Assembly (NCBI GenBank): GCA_944387755.1
Contig: CALXGC010000052.1
Location: 1 to 13,240, forward strand
Length of the DNA stretch: 13,240 bases
DNA from: an uncultured Oscillospiraceae bacterium
Lineage (GTDB): Bacteria > Bacillota_A > Clostridia > Oscillospirales > Oscillospiraceae
Direction: 5' to 3'
In this document: piece after piece, positions 12,047-13,240 of the stretch
Position numbering within the stretch: position 1 is the first letter of the stretch
Layout: each line of letters begins with the position of its first letter
Translations under genes and position numbers: made by a program
The notes under the pieces: generated by a model
The model's input: only the letters and a program-made list of their open reading frames with translations
Database searches by the model: none
Told to the model about the DNA's origin: nothing

Positions 12047-12095
12047 TCTACACGGGAGAGCGGACAGAGCTTCTCTGTCCGCCGTCCCGTGTGGA
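12047..12095 (+). other. very strong two-part hairpin ahead of the ABC ATPase gene
   Basis: An 11-bp lower stem (12047-12057 with 12085-12095, one G-U), a small internal loop, then a 10-bp upper stem GCGGACAGAG/CTCTGTCCGC (12060-12069 with 12073-12082) closed by CTT. It is not followed by a U tract, so it is not a terminator. The ribosome binding site begins about 10 nt later, suggesting an mRNA 5'-end stabiliser, a processing boundary or a regulator of translation. Confidence 0.65.
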
Positions 12096-12126
12096 CTGAA
12101 ACCCACAGGAGAAAGGAGTGAGGCCA

Positions 12127-13240
12127 ATGGCCGAGCAGCCCTATGCCATTGAGATGCGGGGCATCACAAAAACCTTCGGCAGCGTGGTGGCCAACAACGA
12201 TGTGAACCTGACCCTGAAGAAGGGGGAAATTTTGGCCCTGCTGGGGGAGAACGGCTCCGGCAAAACCACATTGATGAATATGCTCTCCGGCATCTACGCC
12301 CCGGACAAGGGGGAAATCTGGGTGGACGGCAAGAGCGTGACCATCGCCTCCCCGGAGGACGCCAAGCGCCTGGGCATCGGCATGGTCCACCAGCACTTCA
12401 AGCTGGTGGAGGTCTTTTCCGCCGCCGACAACATCTGGATGGGCAAGAACCGGGCCGGGGCCGTGCTGGGCCGGGACCGGTATCAGGAGGTAGCCGACAC
12501 CGCCAAGCGGTTCGGCTTTGACCTGGATCCCCGGAAAAAGGTGGCCAATATGGCTGTGTCTGAGAAGCAGACCTTGGAGATCATCAAAGTGCTCTACTAC
12601 GGGGCCAAAGTCATCATCCTGGACGAGCCCACTGCTGTGCTCACTGTGCAGGAGATTGAAAAGCTCTTTGGGGTGCTGCGGCGGATGAAGGAGGACGGCC
12701 ACTCCATCATCATCATCACCCACAAGCTCAACGAGGTGCTGGAGATCAGCGACCGGGTGGCCATCCTCCGGAAGGGGGAGTATATCGGCACCGTGGACAC
12801 CGCCTCCACCAACGAGCAGGAGCTTACCGAGTACATGGTGGGCCGGAAGGTTGATTTGAACATCGAGCGCCCTGTGGTGGAAAAGACCCGGCCCCTGCTG
12901 GAGATCCGGGACCTGACCATCCTCAACGACGAGGGCGCCACCGCCATCGACCATGTGAACTTCTATATCCGGGGCGGCGAAATTTTGGGCGTGGCGGGCA
13001 TCGCCGGCTGCGGCCAGCGGGAGCTGTGCGAGGCAATCGCCGGCCTGCGGCCCATCCAGTCGGGGCAGATGATCCACAAGGGGGACAACATTGTGGGACT
13101 CTCCCCCAAGGCCATTTTGGACAAGGGCATCTCCATGTCCTTTATCCCGGAGGACCGTCTGGGCATGGGCCTGGCCCCGTCCCTGTCCATCACGGACAAC
13201 ATGCTGCTGAAAAACTACGGGGACGGCAAGGGCCCCATGG
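12127..13240 (+). CDS. ABC transporter ATP-binding protein, BMP/nucleoside type (partial, runs off the right edge)
   Basis: First 371 codons of a two-domain ATPase of the RbsA/NupO type. Domain 1 has Walker A GENGSGKTT (40-48), Q-loop VHQHF (87-91, Gln89), Walker B VIILDEPT (162-169) with Glu167, and H-loop His199. Its signature motif reads AVSEKQ (143-148) instead of LSGGQ, as in related sugar and nucleoside importers, which tolerate variants. Domain 2 begins near residue 258 and has GVAGIAGCGQREL, where the Walker A Lys is absent, the normal state of the degenerate second site in this family. The start has AAAGGAGTGAGG upstream. It pairs with the BMP lipoprotein to drive uptake. Confidence 0.93.
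   Translation, partial: MAEQPYAIEMRGITKTFGSVVANNDVNLTLKKGEILALLGENGSGKTTLMNMLSGIYAPDKGEIWVDGKSVTIASPEDAKRLGIGMVHQHFKLVEVFSAADNIWMGKNRAGAVLGRDRYQEVADTAKRFGFDLDPRKKVANMAVSEKQTLEIIKVLYYGAKVIILDEPTAVLTVQEIEKLFGVLRRMKEDGHSIIIITHKLNEVLEISDRVAILRKGEYIGTVDTASTNEQELTEYMVGRKVDLNIERPVVEKTRPLLEIRDLTILNDEGATAIDHVNFYIRGGEILGVAGIAGCGQRELCEAIAGLRPIQSGQMIHKGDNIVGLSPKAILDKGISMSFIPEDRLGMGLAPSLSITDNMLLKNYGDGKGPM

Noticed and set aside
11812..13077. A 421-codon minus-strand frame opposite the ABC ATPase
   Set aside because: Antisense to clear ATPase motifs and running through repeat modules; no start signal.

Overview
This window reads as chromosomal DNA from a GC-rich member of the Clostridia, most likely the Oscillospiraceae (Flavonifractor/Pseudoflavonifractor-like). 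That is an inference from strong AGGAGG ribosome binding sites, Firmicutes-type sigma-A promoters in very GC-rich DNA, the clostridial proteins Noc, ParA/Soj, ParB/Spo0J and Xpt, and the style of the dispersed GC-rich palindromic repeats. It looks like an origin-proximal housekeeping region; I see no phage, transposase or CRISPR array.

Left part, minus strand, read right to left: noc, parA, parB, a bitopic coiled-coil protein, serS, an acyltransferase-3 membrane protein, mscL, a small three-helix membrane protein, rsmG, a minD-like ATPase and a methylglyoxal-synthase-like gene. Beyond that, at the left edge, a near-consensus promoter drives what looks like the first half of a T-box leader whose gene lies outside the window. 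Two perfect 16-bp parS sites bracket parA-parB-coiled-coil: one abuts the noc stop codon and the other follows the coiled-coil stop codon. The two ParB-family proteins carry opposite sets of the four known specificity residues, R/T/A/G (parS) in ParB and Q/K/K/R (NBS) in the paralogue, which identifies the latter as Noc.

Right part, plus strand: xpt (xanthine phosphoribosyltransferase) behind a structured leader with a terminator-like hairpin, then a BMP-family lipoprotein and the start of its two-domain ABC ATPase, which runs off the right edge. Together they suggest uptake of a purine nucleoside or related ligand next to purine-base salvage. A strong terminator between the lipoprotein and ATPase genes would favour the binding protein.

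The intergenic regions are filled with a mosaic of at least four short GC-rich repeat modules (called A-D here) in different orders and orientations, plus several long perfect palindromes. The least ordinary points are: a methylglyoxal-synthase homologue that has lost the catalytic Asp and most substrate ligands, paired with a MinD that has no local MinC or MinE; a SerRS with unusual active-site motifs; an unrecognised coiled-coil protein fused by overlap to the parAB operon with a TTG start; the structured leaders of the acyltransferase, xpt and ABC ATPase genes; and the repeat mosaic. No single undescribed defence or mobile system is evident.
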